Source of the DNA: Nitrospira sp. ST-bin5
Lineage (GTDB): Bacteria; Nitrospirota; Nitrospiria; Nitrospirales; Nitrospiraceae
Assembly: GCA_002083555.1 (NCBI GenBank)
Contig: MSXN01000007.1
Location: 1 to 64,000, forward strand
Direction of reading: 5' to 3'
Length of the DNA: 64,000 nt
Under the pieces are notes generated by a model. It was not told the DNA's origin, made no database searches, and worked only from the letters and a program-made list of their open reading frames with translations. Below, piece after piece: positions 8,038 through 16,093 of this stretch. Made by a program: the position numbers and the translations under genes. Each line of letters begins with the position of its first letter. Position 1 is the first letter of the stretch.

Positions 8038-9507
8038 TCAGGTACCACAGAATGTCTGGTAACAGGCCGTAACCCCAACAGGCGCCGGTTCGGCATAAGA
8101 GGCATGATCGGCGTGTTCCTCAAACGGATGCACTACAACCTCCAGCAGTCGTTCAAAGGGTTGGAGGTTGGCATGAACTGCCGCCGCCGTGAGGGCCTCT
8201 TCCACCTGGTGATTCCGTGGAATGTACAGGGGATTCACGCGCCGCATTCTTTCAGCTTGAGTCACGGCTCGTGCCGGATCACGTCTGCTTCGTTCGCGCC
8301 AACGCTTCAACCAGCGAGATAATTTCGTCGTCGTGACAAACAACGACGCTAGCCTTTGTTCCTTCCCCTCCGCGGCGTCGGCGAGCCTTCGCCAGGCCAG
8401 AGTATGATCGACTGCGGATTCCTCCAGTAGTGTGATCCAATCTCGAACGAGAATACCGTCGTCAGGTTCGTCCGTGATGAGCCCCAACTTATCCCGCGCG
8501 ATACTCAACCAATGAATCTCGTAACGCGCAGGGAAGGCCTCAATGATATCGACCGCCCTTGATAAGGAGCGACCAGGATCCTGCTCGGCTATCAACGGCA
8601 ACACCGTTTCAGCCAATCGCATAAGGTTCCATTGTGCAATACGAGGCTGATTTCCATAGGCATAGCGCCCCTGATGATCGATCGAACTGAAGACGGCCTG
8701 TGGGTCATGGGTCTCCATAAATGCGCATGGTCCATAATCGATGGTCTCTCCTGAAATGGTCACGTTATCGGTATTCATCACGCCATGCACAAACCCGACA
8801 TGCATCCATTGGGCGATCAATTGTGCGTGACGATCTGCAATGGCACGCAGCCATTCGACATACCGATCCGGATGATCGAACAGTTCAGAATCATGTCGTT
8901 GGATTGCGTAGTCTGCGAGCTTTTGCACCCGATCAAACTCTCCACGGGCCGCAAAAAACTCGAAGGTACCGATCCGCAAATGGCTCGCTGCTACACGCGT
9001 CAAAACAGCGCCAGGCAACGGCGTGTCCCGATAGACGGTTTTCCCGGTGCTGACTGCTGCCAAGGCGCGCGTGGTGGGGATCCCTAGAGCATGCATGGCT
9101 TCCCCAATCAGATACTCCCGAAGGACCGGACCAAGTGCCGCCTGTCCGTCTCCTCCCCGTGAAAAAGGCGTTGGTCCTGAACCCTTCAGGGCAATATCAT
9201 ATCGGCGCGCTAGGCGGTCCACGATCTCGCCGAGGAGGAGCGCACGACCGTCTCCCAGCGTCGGAGAGAATACCCCGAACTGGTGCCCGGCATATGCCTG
9301 AGCCAACGGGAAACATCCGGGCAATTGTTCATTCCCAGAGAAAATGGCAGCCCAACGTGACGAATCTACATTGTCGACGACAAAACCTAATTGACAAGCC
9401 AGCGGGTAGTTCAGCTGAAGCAGGGCAGGTTTCACAACAGGGACCGGACGCCAAGGAACATAGCACCCTAGAAGCTCTTCAGCGTAGGTGTTTTCAAGCA
9501 GAACCAT
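8038..9507 (-). CDS. selO: Protein adenylyltransferase SelO (YdiU/UPF0061)
   Basis: SelO is a pseudokinase-fold enzyme that transfers AMP from ATP to Ser, Thr or Tyr of target proteins, with a role in oxidative stress. The family signatures are present in order: AYAGHQFGVFSPTLGDGRALLLGE, DIALKGSGPTPFSRGGDGQAALGP, REYLIGEAMHALGIPTTRALA, and the nucleotide site VGFVHGVMNTDNVTISGETIDYGPCAFM. The start 9507 has GAGGAAGAG directly upstream; a longer frame begins at 9543 without a ribosome site. At 489 residues it is full length for the family. The protein ends in ACYQTFCGT; the terminal Cys is near the position of selenocysteine in eukaryotic SelO. Confidence 0.95.
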   Translation of the reverse strand: MVLLENTYAEELLGCYVPWRPVPVVKPALLQLNYPLACQLGFVVDNVDSSRWAAIFSGNEQLPGCFPLAQAYAGHQFGVFSPTLGDGRALLLGEIVDRLARRYDIALKGSGPTPFSRGGDGQAALGPVLREYLIGEAMHALGIPTTRALAAVSTGKTVYRDTPLPGAVLTRVAASHLRIGTFEFFAARGEFDRVQKLADYAIQRHDSELFDHPDRYVEWLRAIADRHAQLIAQWMHVGFVHGVMNTDNVTISGETIDYGPCAFMETHDPQAVFSSIDHQGRYAYGNQPRIAQWNLMRLAETVLPLIAEQDPGRSLSRAVDIIEAFPARYEIHWLSIARDKLGLITDEPDDGILVRDWITLLEESAVDHTLAWRRLADAAEGKEQRLASLFVTTTKLSRWLKRWRERSRRDPARAVTQAERMRRVNPLYIPRNHQVEEALTAAAVHANLQPFERLLEVVVHPFEEHADHASYAEPAPVGVTACYQTFCGT

Positions 9508-9693
9508 CTCTTCCTCTCGTGATACCGTGCTATTACGATCCATGGCTATCGTATTAGGGCCTCAGTGTGGTTCTCATATCGGACCAAATAGGGATATCTA
9601 TGACCACTCGAGGTTTTCAGACAACCACTTCTCCTTATACCCTTGATCTGTCCATATGGATCTGAGCTGACAATCCGAGCAGATCGACCTCAG

Positions 9694-10311
9694 TCACTTC
9701 TTCTGGAGAACGGGATAACCAAATGCATAGATCCATTTGTCTGCATCAGGTGCATTCGACCGCGCAAGCTCCCTCGCTGGCACATGGCAAGGGATGCAAT
9801 CAGTCTTGTAATTTTTAGACACTGTATGATTCGGATCCTCCGCATTGAAAAGTGACCAGGCCCAACCATCTCCCCACAGACTCGATTCCCTGTAACGCCC
9901 TTTGGTATCGCGCACTAACACGAACCACCCTTTAATAGTGGTGGCGTGACCGACCGCCGGTCCCGTTGTCATCGCCATAGTCTTCGCAGTTAGTAATTCT
10001 TTTACCAACACAGCCCCATCGGGAAACCGTCCCGTCTTTTTGTAGTAGGCGATGGTCTCAGGCTGAGTGTATACCGTATGGTATTCGTGGAGGCCTGGCC
10101 CCATCTTCTCAAGACTTTCACCAGTGTTCGCGTGAGCCCACGTTCCCAACGTCGGCCATTCTGTATAGTTTTCCGGAACGTGAAGTGCTCCCGTTGCAAC
10201 ATCGACAGCTGGAGAAAAGGGCTGTTCCCCCTCAGCGAGCGAGGAACTGCTCTGGGCAATTGATATGAGCACGAAATAAAGTACGACAATGAAGTATCCA
10301 GCCTTGTTCAT
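9694..10311 (-). CDS. Cytochrome P460-family protein
   Basis: Second P460 paralogue, 205 residues. A signal peptide covers residues 1-27 (MNKAGYFIVVLYFVLISIAQSSSSLA). The P460 core includes NYTEWPTLGTWAH, LHEYHTVYTQPETIAYYKKTGRFPDGAVLVKELL and GWFVLVRDTKGRY, then the haem motif CIPCH near residue 170. The ATG at 10311 has AGGAGGGG seven bases upstream, which rules out the GTG two codons before. It is more divergent than the other two copies, with a longer insertion before the CxxCH. Predicted periplasmic c-type haem protein; a role in hydroxylamine or NO metabolism is inference from the family. Confidence 0.87.
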   Translation of the reverse strand: MNKAGYFIVVLYFVLISIAQSSSSLAEGEQPFSPAVDVATGALHVPENYTEWPTLGTWAHANTGESLEKMGPGLHEYHTVYTQPETIAYYKKTGRFPDGAVLVKELLTAKTMAMTTGPAVGHATTIKGWFVLVRDTKGRYRESSLWGDGWAWSLFNAEDPNHTVSKNYKTDCIPCHVPARELARSNAPDADKWIYAFGYPVLQKK

Positions 10312-11047
10312 GTGCACCCCTCCTAGGTTAAGCTCAGATCTGAATCAGATCTGATATGACTCAGTTGCCTCGATCAAGCCCACTGGCACTGATATTTGAT
10401 TACCACGCCGCTGCGTACACTTCTGAGCAATTTGCTCCGTATAGGAAAACGACAAATTCCATGATTCATTCGAATGAGTGACATAGTGTGAGAAAATATC
10501 GCAAGGCATGTGCACACGTCTGTCAGATATATGACGTATGTAAATAATAAATTAGAAGATACCTACGGTGATAATGGAGCGTATCCACGCATCGGGGGAA
10601 AGGACGGTAAGGTAGATAGCTTTAAAAGCGAAATGCAATCGCGTCAGGTTCTTTCTTAGGGAAAGTCTGATTAATATATTCTCCTCGACGGGAACACGTA
10701 GGAGTTCCCTGATTTTCAATATTTACTTATATCAGAACCGGAATAAATCAGACTTTCCTTAGTTCTCGTCAATACCCAGCCCTCGAGCGCTTTTGCGACT
10801 TGTGCCCATAGCCGTGAGTATGGCCCCTGCGAAAACAACGGGAATTAGCCTGGTCAGATATTGCGAGGAGGAATCGGGTGTGAGAGCGGAACGCTTGCAG
10901 CCTGTGCATTCGCTATGATCCAGGAACCCGAGAAGCTAACATTCCTATCTCTGGCGGAGGATTGCCAAGGTAACATTTGGGATATAATCCGGCAGCTAGT
11001 GCCTTGCGCAGGAACGCATTGGATGGATCTTTCCGTTCTTCGGCTGG
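10312..11047 (+). other. Gene-poor stretch holding a MITE
   Basis: About 735 bases between a P460 gene and the Crp-family gene. It contains the MITE at 10656-10762. On the minus strand from about 10938 to 10768 there is a 56-codon open stretch without a start codon whose translation ends LIPVVFAGAILTAMGTSRKSARGLGIDEN. It might be the tail of a lost membrane protein. No other gene is supported. Confidence 0.5.
10656..10762. mobile_element. 99-bp MITE with TTAG target duplication
   Basis: Positions 10660-10672 (GGAAAGTCTGATT) and 10746-10758 (AATCAGACTTTCC) are perfect 13-bp terminal inverted repeats. They are flanked on both sides by the same four bases TTAG (10656-10659 and 10759-10762). The internal 73 bases have no coding capacity but include a GGGAAC/GTTCCC hairpin. 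Terminal repeats starting GGAA and a YTAR-type 4-bp duplication point to mobilisation by an IS5-family transposase (inference). Confidence 0.85.
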
Positions 11048-11716
11048 TCAATAGGCTAAACGGTGTTTTAGCCGTTCAAGATTTCTTACGCATATGAACG
11101 CTCTCGTGGATGAGATAAGTTGTTCTTGGTGAAAAATGCTTAAGATGGCGCTCACAGTTGGACGGGCTGCTCCGATGATTTCCGCCAGCTCTTCGTGCGT
11201 TACCCGAATATCAACGGCATAACCCGGGCCATGGGGACAGGGTCTCCCTCCGAAGCACAAGAGGTCATAAAGGACCAGAGCGATACGTTTGTCTAGCGGA
11301 TTGGTTTGCTGCCACTGCAGTCTGCGAGACAGCATCTGTAACTGTGCTCCAAGCAGTTCCACCAGAAGGCGCTGCGCGGCCGTGTTGTCTCTCAGCGCTT
11401 CTTCCATAGACACAAAATCAAACTCAAGGACGCAGGTTGGTCCGTTGGCCAGTGCGTCCTCATCGGTTCTAAAGAGACTCGGAACAAACGGTAACTGGCC
11501 AAACATCCCTCCTTTTCCAAGAATCATTCTTGTTACCCGTTTCCCATCTAATTGAATGGACGTGAGTCGCACAAAGCCCTTATCGACGATATAGAATTTC
11601 ATGTTGGTCGACGACAGGTGTATCTCCGCTCCGTGCTTGAGGGTGTGCCGCCGAAAAGGGCACAATTGCTTCCAGATTGAAAGTGTACGCTTAGCAAGGG
11701 CTTGAGGAAGATCCAT
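11048..11716 (-). CDS. Crp/Fnr-family transcriptional regulator
   Basis: A 222-residue regulator with an N-terminal cyclic-nucleotide-binding-type beta barrel (about residues 20-135; MKFYIVDKGFVRLTSIQLDGKRVTRMILGKGGMFGQLP) and a C-terminal winged helix. The recognition helix is VTHEELAEIIGAARPTVSAILS at about residues 170-192. It has only scattered cysteines near the N-terminus (CPFRRH), so an Fnr-like iron-sulfur cluster is not evident. It is divergent from a P460 gene, and an AATAGTT-N3-AACTATT palindrome lies between the two. Control of that cytochrome is the natural guess. The effector is unknown. Confidence 0.9.
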   Translation of the reverse strand: MDLPQALAKRTLSIWKQLCPFRRHTLKHGAEIHLSSTNMKFYIVDKGFVRLTSIQLDGKRVTRMILGKGGMFGQLPFVPSLFRTDEDALANGPTCVLEFDFVSMEEALRDNTAAQRLLVELLGAQLQMLSRRLQWQQTNPLDKRIALVLYDLLCFGGRPCPHGPGYAVDIRVTHEELAEIIGAARPTVSAILSIFHQEQLISSTRAFICVRNLERLKHRLAY

Positions 11717-11777
11717 ATGAGCACACCCTGAGTTAGTCGATTGGTCAGCTAGTCGAGCGAATGATACGCTTTACGGT

Positions 11778-11794
11778 AATAGTTTGTAACTATT
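11778..11794. promoter_or_regulatory. Palindromic candidate operator for the Crp/Fnr protein
   Basis: Perfect 7-bp inverted repeat AATAGTT-TGT-AACTATT, 61 bases upstream of the regulator start and 241 bases upstream of the divergent P460 start. Its symmetry suits a dimeric regulator, but it differs from the classical TTGAT-N4-ATCAA Fnr box. The assignment is by position only. Confidence 0.45.
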
Positions 11795-12035
11795 GAGATA
11801 TTCTATGCCGCCAGAAATAGCTACTCGTTAGCTTCCGCTTCAACTCACAATCTCTCTGAGCAGGCGCGTCCATTCATATCTTGAAATGCCGCGTCCCTGA
11901 CCGTGCAGGTTACTCTACATAAAAAGTAATTAATCATTTGTCATACACATGACTGATGGCTACCCCGTAATTTGTTACAAACAGTTTGCAGCTGGTTTAC
12001 TTGTCTTCTACCTACAAACATTTAAGGGGGGCCGC

Positions 12036-12650
12036 ATGTACAGCATGTCAAAACGGAAGAGCACGTTAGTGATTGCTGCGTTACTCGGAGGATTGCTTTG
12101 GTATTCGGGGAGTGTCGGTGTAGTCGCTCAAGCTGGAGAGGGGAATGGAGGCTCGAAAACGGTCGAGTATACGCCAGAAGGTAAGATGAAGAGGCTCTCG
12201 CCAGCGGCCTACCGGAAGTGGGTTTATGTCGGCACGCCGGTTACGCCGAATGATATGAATGATGGGAAAGCCAACTTCCCGGAGTTTCACAATGTGTATA
12301 TGGACCCCGAAAGCTTTGCCTATTTGGAAAAGACCGGGAAGTACCGTGACGGGACTGTGTTGGTGAAAGAATTGGTCAGCGTGGGGCAGAAAGAAGCCAG
12401 CAGCGGGGCTGGATATTTTCAAGGAGAATTTATTGGCCTTGAGGTATCGGTCCTGGATACCAAGCGCTTTCCAAAGGACCCAGGACACTGGGGGTATTTC
12501 AGCTTTGGACATTCCTATCCGCTCAAGGAAGTATCCTTACCGAATAAGGTCGACGAGTGCAACCGATGTCATGAGGCCAATGCCACCGACTTTGTATTTT
12601 CGAAGCACTACCCTGTGATTCGAGCAGCCATCGCAGCGGCAGGAAAGTAG
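12036..12650 (+). CDS. Cytochrome P460-family protein
   Basis: Third P460 paralogue, 204 residues. The start at 12036 follows AAGGGGGG by four bases; the longer open frame from 11949 lacks a ribosome site. Residues 1-34 form a signal peptide (KRKSTLVIAALLGGLLWYSGSVGVVAQA). The P460 core is clear: SPAAYRKWVYVGTPVTPNDMNDG, PEFHNVYMDPESFAYLEKTGKYRDGTVLVKELV and GYFSFGHSYPL, then CNRCH near residue 177. It aligns better with the copy at 4492 than with that at 9694. A strong terminator follows. Periplasmic; hydroxylamine or NO chemistry is inferred from family members. Confidence 0.9.
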   Translation: MYSMSKRKSTLVIAALLGGLLWYSGSVGVVAQAGEGNGGSKTVEYTPEGKMKRLSPAAYRKWVYVGTPVTPNDMNDGKANFPEFHNVYMDPESFAYLEKTGKYRDGTVLVKELVSVGQKEASSGAGYFQGEFIGLEVSVLDTKRFPKDPGHWGYFSFGHSYPLKEVSLPNKVDECNRCHEANATDFVFSKHYPVIRAAIAAAGK

Positions 12651-12666
12651 AGCGTTGTTCGGAGCC

Positions 12667-12707
12667 CCGCGCCTGAACTTCTACGGAGTTCAGGCGCGGA
12701 TTTATTT
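12667..12707 (+). terminator. Rho-independent terminator after the P460 gene
   Basis: Perfect 13-bp stem CCGCGCCTGAACT / AGTTCAGGCGCGG with a 7-base loop, followed by ATTTATTT, 17 bases after the stop codon. Confidence 0.85.
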
Positions 12708-13276
12708 AACGGCGCTCTCATGAAGTTCTTCGATGAATGACACGCCAAGATGCCTGCACGCGTACGGTTTGATGGCAGAAATTTCTAGAAAGACAAGAAT
12801 CGTTTGAGGGTCCTAACGTGGATCATCGTTAGACCTTTCCAATAAACCAGGTTCAGAAACACTCTATGAATGCCCTAATTGGTCAATGCCCTTTCCGTGG
12901 CGATTTGGACTCTTGAACGGCAGGCTCGCTTCACAATAGAAGGAATTCTGGTCTGCACCCAACCCACAAGCCCACATACGTACAACGGAAAATCATTGTT
13001 GCCAGCACCTAAGAGAGCGTATATCCCGGGATTGTACGTCGATCGGATTCCCGCGCATCATATAGTTAATCACCCGAGAGACATTACAGCACCATAAGAC
13101 CCAACACGATACGTGGCGTTCAGCCTTCGGTTGAATCGTATCTTGGTGACGACACATCACTGCTTGATACAGTACAAATCTGCGTACGAAACGATTGCCC
13201 AGCGAGTTGTAAATGGGGTTTGGGTAAAAACGTCTGTCTTCCATCAACGCGGAGAAGTACCGGAAGGAGCATAGAC
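12708..13276 (+). other. Intergenic stretch without a gene
   Basis: About 570 bases between the P460 terminator and the di-haem peroxidase. No reading frame here has a ribosome site or recognisable domain. Composition is AT-richer than the core. The 3' end must contain the peroxidase promoter, which I could not fix. Confidence 0.5.
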
Positions 13277-14344
13277 ATGAGAGTCGTCTTGGGCTCGATA
13301 CTGACGATCAGCACGTGGGCGGTCATTCAATTCGGGGGGGCATCATATGCGACAGCCGGCACCCAGGAGAAACCTCCTTCCAAACGGACTCCCGTAGTTC
13401 TGAACTCCCTCTTAGGCCTCGAGAATCCCAATGACCGTCTTCTTGCTGGAAACGTATTGACCGAAGGGCAGATCCAGCTCGGACGACTGTTGTTTTTCGA
13501 CAAGCGGCTCTCCATCGATCAATCAATTGCTTGCGCAAGTTGCCACATCGCTACAGTGGCGTTTACGGACTCTCGCCCGGTCTCAAGAGGGGTCAGAGGT
13601 TTGACTGGCGACCGTAATGCTCCGACGATCATCAATCGTGTCTTTGGCAAGCAGCTGTTTTGGGATGGGCGCGCAGCCACGCTGGAAGAACAATCCCTCG
13701 GTCCGTTAGTAAACTCCGTAGAGCATGGGTTTCTCGTTTACGATGACGTAGTGAAGACGCTCAGGTCCATTCGGGGCTACCGCAAGTTATTCATGGAAGT
13801 ATTTAGCGAAAACATCACTATAGAAAATATTGGGATCGCTCTCGCAAATTTTCAACGAACGATATTGTCCGGCAATAGCCCTGTAGACCGTTTCGATTAC
13901 GGTGTCGACCTCAACGCTTTGACGCAGTCAGCCCAACGGGGATTTCGTGTTTTTCAAGGAAAGGGCCGTTGTATACGATGTCACGCGGGACCAAATTATA
14001 CAGATGAACAATTTCATAATTTGGGAATTGGTTGGGAATCGAGTCACGTGGATTTAGGACGATATGCCATAACCCATCAGCCTGAGGATATTGGAGCATT
14101 TAAAACACCTACCTTGCGAGAGATCTCCCGTACGGCCCCATATATGCACGACGGTCGCTTTAACACCTTGAGGGAGGTCATCAACTTCTATAACCATGGG
14201 GGAGTAAAGAATCCGTTTCAAGACAATACGATCGGTTCACTATTTCTTTCGGACGAAGAACGAGAGGATCTTGAAGCATTTTTAACTGCTCTAAATGGAG
14301 AAGGGTGGCAACATGTTCTGCCGCCGGCGTCTTTCCCAAAGTAA
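13277..14344 (+). CDS. Di-haem cytochrome c peroxidase (CcpA/MauG family)
   Basis: The 355-residue periplasmic protein carries a signal peptide (residues 1-28, MRVVLGSILTISTWAVIQFGGASYATA). Two CxxCH haem sites follow: CASCH near residue 90, with the downstream PVSRGVRGLTGDRNAPTI, and CIRCH near residue 234 (GRCIRCHAGPNYTDEQFHNLG). FWDGRAATLEEQSLGPLVNSVEHG and APYMHDGRFNTLREVINFYNHGG are family hallmarks. Members reduce H2O2 with electrons from c-type cytochromes; MauG-like ones perform other oxidations. AAGGAG lies seven bases before the chosen ATG. Together with the P460 genes it suggests a periplasmic detoxification island. Confidence 0.92.
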   Translation: MRVVLGSILTISTWAVIQFGGASYATAGTQEKPPSKRTPVVLNSLLGLENPNDRLLAGNVLTEGQIQLGRLLFFDKRLSIDQSIACASCHIATVAFTDSRPVSRGVRGLTGDRNAPTIINRVFGKQLFWDGRAATLEEQSLGPLVNSVEHGFLVYDDVVKTLRSIRGYRKLFMEVFSENITIENIGIALANFQRTILSGNSPVDRFDYGVDLNALTQSAQRGFRVFQGKGRCIRCHAGPNYTDEQFHNLGIGWESSHVDLGRYAITHQPEDIGAFKTPTLREISRTAPYMHDGRFNTLREVINFYNHGGVKNPFQDNTIGSLFLSDEEREDLEAFLTALNGEGWQHVLPPASFPK

Positions 14345-14474
14345 CGCCTGAAAGCTAGCGCTAAACCCACCTCCTCAATGGCCATAACGAAATGGGCCGC
14401 TGCTCTCGCCTCCAAAGCACGAGCGGCGGCCAGAATGTGGGCACCAACGCACTGTAGGAAAGGGTGCCACAAAG

Positions 14475-14795
14475 GGCATATCTACCCTCACTCTTGGGAA
14501 AGATGTCACAATGCGGACATTCGGAAAGGATCGCTATGATCTGACCCTCGCAGATGTCGTCCTACCGGATGGAGACAATCTCAAACAGCAACTCGTGAAA
14601 GTAGGAATGTGTTGGTGGTATTGCAAATATGCACCGAGAAATGCGGTGTTAGAGGAGCTCGAAACAGACGCAGGGGAGAAGCGAATGGGGCTCTGGGCTG
14701 AGGCTCAGCCCATTCCGTCATGGGAATGGCGGAAGGCTAAACGACCCCCCCACGCCTTACGTGATCCGGTTGACGTCATCCGACTCATTAGTTAA
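14475..14795 (+). pseudogene. 3' remnant of a thermonuclease-like (SNase) gene
   Basis: The frame reads TLGKDVTMRTFGKDRYDLT, then LADVVLPDGDNLKQQLVKVGMCWWYCKYAP, ending in KRMGLWAEAQPIPSWEWRKAKR. This is the C-terminal half of a staphylococcal-nuclease-fold protein. The N-terminal strands with the first catalytic Arg and Asp are missing, and the conserved sequence continues upstream of the only ATG (14511), so that ATG is internal to the ancestral gene. I take it to be a truncated, non-functional copy. Its 3' end overlaps the antisense small pseudogene at 14757-14963. Confidence 0.7.
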
Positions 14796-14963
14796 CGTAG
14801 CCTGCTGTCGGATCTCGTCCTGGTGGTGTTGCCACCCCTGCTTGAGTTCCTGGATGTCCTGACACACGCGCTCCTGCTTTTCTGATGAGAGCGGGTCAGA
14901 AGAGAGCATAACAGGGATAATCGCCGGGGTGATGCTGTGCGGGTTCTCGAGTTATCTGCTCAT
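14757..14963 (-). pseudogene. Small-protein gene with premature stop at codon 4
   Basis: Paralogue of the gene at 15237-15416. The reading frame starts MSR, then TAA, then continues open as LENPHSITPAIIPVMLSSDPLSSEKQERVCQDIQELKQGW to a stop at 14757. The intact copy has CAA (Gln) at the position of the TAA, so a single C-to-T change explains the stop. A GAGGG ribosome site lies six bases before the ATG, better than that of the intact copy. Either a recent pseudogene or a case of reinitiation. Confidence 0.65.
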
Positions 14964-14992
14964 CGACACCCTCGTTTTGGTATGATCCCAGT

Positions 14993-15223
14993 ATGTACAA
15001 ATCCTCTCAACAACCCGAGGTGCCCTCACGGCTCCATGTGATACTTGAACCGCGTGCCGGTCATTCCCTCCAGGAAATCCTCACAGCATTGGAACACCTA
15101 GACGCCACTGAGATTGATCCGATCAGCGCCGAGTTTGTTTCAGCTGAGATCCACGCAAGCTCAGTGCCCTGCCTAGAAACTATTGCGTTCGTGGAAACAA
15201 AGAAACCCCACGGGCCAGCTTAA
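14993..15223 (+). CDS. Small hypothetical protein, possibly leaderless
   Basis: A 76-residue acidic frame (PSRLHVILEPRAGHSLQEILTALEHLDATEID) with no recognised domain. It lies between the two related small genes on the other strand. There is no Shine-Dalgarno, but TATGAT lies at 14981-14986, seven bases before the ATG, as for a leaderless transcript; a -35 element is not evident. It could also be chance open sequence. Confidence 0.4.
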   Translation: MYKSSQQPEVPSRLHVILEPRAGHSLQEILTALEHLDATEIDPISAEFVSAEIHASSVPCLETIAFVETKKPHGPA

Positions 15224-15236
15224 CGACAAGCCCTAT

Positions 15237-15416
15237 TTAATCATTAGAGTGGTGTTGCCTGCGAGCCAGGTCTAGATAGTGTTGACGCCGCTTCAAGATC
15301 TCCTGGACCTCTTGGCGTACCTGTTCCTGCTTTTGGGGTGAAAGGGGCTCAGCGGAGAGGCGGACATGAATAATGGCCGGAGTAAGGTTACGAGGGCTGT
15401 CTTGTTGTCTGCTCAT
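15237..15416 (-). CDS. Small hypothetical protein (59 residues)
   Basis: The frame encodes MSRQQDSPRNLTPAIIHVRL and continues SAEPLSPQKQEQVRQEVQEILKRRQHYLDLARRQ. The second half is a predicted amphipathic helix. Support comes from the conserved paralogue at 14757-14963: the two share TPAII, the PLS-x2-KQE-x-V-x-Q motif and spacing while differing at many bases, as expected of selected protein sequence. Function unknown; a small DNA-binding, antitoxin or partner subunit is conceivable but not supported by any motif. Confidence 0.55.
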   Translation of the reverse strand: MSRQQDSPRNLTPAIIHVRLSAEPLSPQKQEQVRQEVQEILKRRQHYLDLARRQHHSND

Positions 15417-15535
15417 CTCAATGAAGTCTTCATCCTTGTGGGATGAGACCTCTCTCGCCAGACCGAATGGAATCTAGAGACATCCACAGGATCGTCCGAA
15501 GGACGGTGCTCCATAAGCTGATCAACTACCCAGCC

Positions 15536-16075
15536 TCAATCTTCCGCTTTCCGGATCGTGCTCACGGAGCGAGCCTTTCGACTGGCAACGGTTTTCTTTT
15601 TCTGAAGTGGCGCGTCTACGGGAAGTGGAGATCGTTTAGTCCTCTTCAAGAGCTGCTCCACGCGAGCGTTTCCGGCCGAGGTTCCAAGAATGGAAAGCGG
15701 AGTTTTGTTCTTGAGCGCCCGATGTTTACGGGTCAGCCATGCCGTTGCTGCGACTTCGCCACCCAATACGTCACTTACCCGCTGCTGTAGATCAAAGGCC
15801 TCCTGTGTCGCTTGCGCGTCGATCATCATAGTTTTGGTTTTGGCACGCGATGCTCTACCACTTTTTGGCGGTTGAGGGCACTCACTCTCCGCATACGAGG
15901 GCGGCAATCCTGTTGTCAGGAAGAAGACCTCATCGACGAACATCTGTTGTGTGCGTGGCGGCAGTTTTGGCAAAGCAATATCGAGCCAATCTTGCATGGC
16001 CTCGTCAGTGAGTTTCTTAATGCCACTAAACTTTTGCACTGCTTGGCGATACCCCTGCATCATACCCATCGTCAT
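15536..16075 (-). CDS. MbcA/ParS/Xre antitoxin-like (DUF2384) protein in the tns operon
   Basis: A 179-residue protein. Residues about 95-145 (QRVSDVLGGEVAATAWLTRKHRALKNKTPLSILGTSAGNARVEQLL) match the toxin-binding domain of MbcA/ParS/Xre antitoxins, normally partners of RES-domain toxins. The N-terminal 70 residues lack an evident helix-turn-helix, and the C-terminus is a basic tail (KKKTVASRKARS). No RES toxin is nearby. GGAGG precedes the ATG, and the gene starts 18 bases after the stop of the long tniQ, so it is the last cistron of the transposition operon. A role in transposition, target choice or element maintenance is inference. Confidence 0.75.
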   Translation of the reverse strand: MTMGMMQGYRQAVQKFSGIKKLTDEAMQDWLDIALPKLPPRTQQMFVDEVFFLTTGLPPSYAESECPQPPKSGRASRAKTKTMMIDAQATQEAFDLQQRVSDVLGGEVAATAWLTRKHRALKNKTPLSILGTSAGNARVEQLLKRTKRSPLPVDAPLQKKKTVASRKARSVSTIRKAED

Positions 16076-16093
16076 GCGATCCTCCGTTCGTTT

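Noticed and set aside
10655..10762. TTAGGGAAA and TTTCCTTAG motifs considered as the missing left end of the Tn7-like element
   Set aside because: The motif is not repeated at 19-bp intervals and the two arms form a closed 99-bp unit with its own TTAG duplication, which fits a MITE instead.
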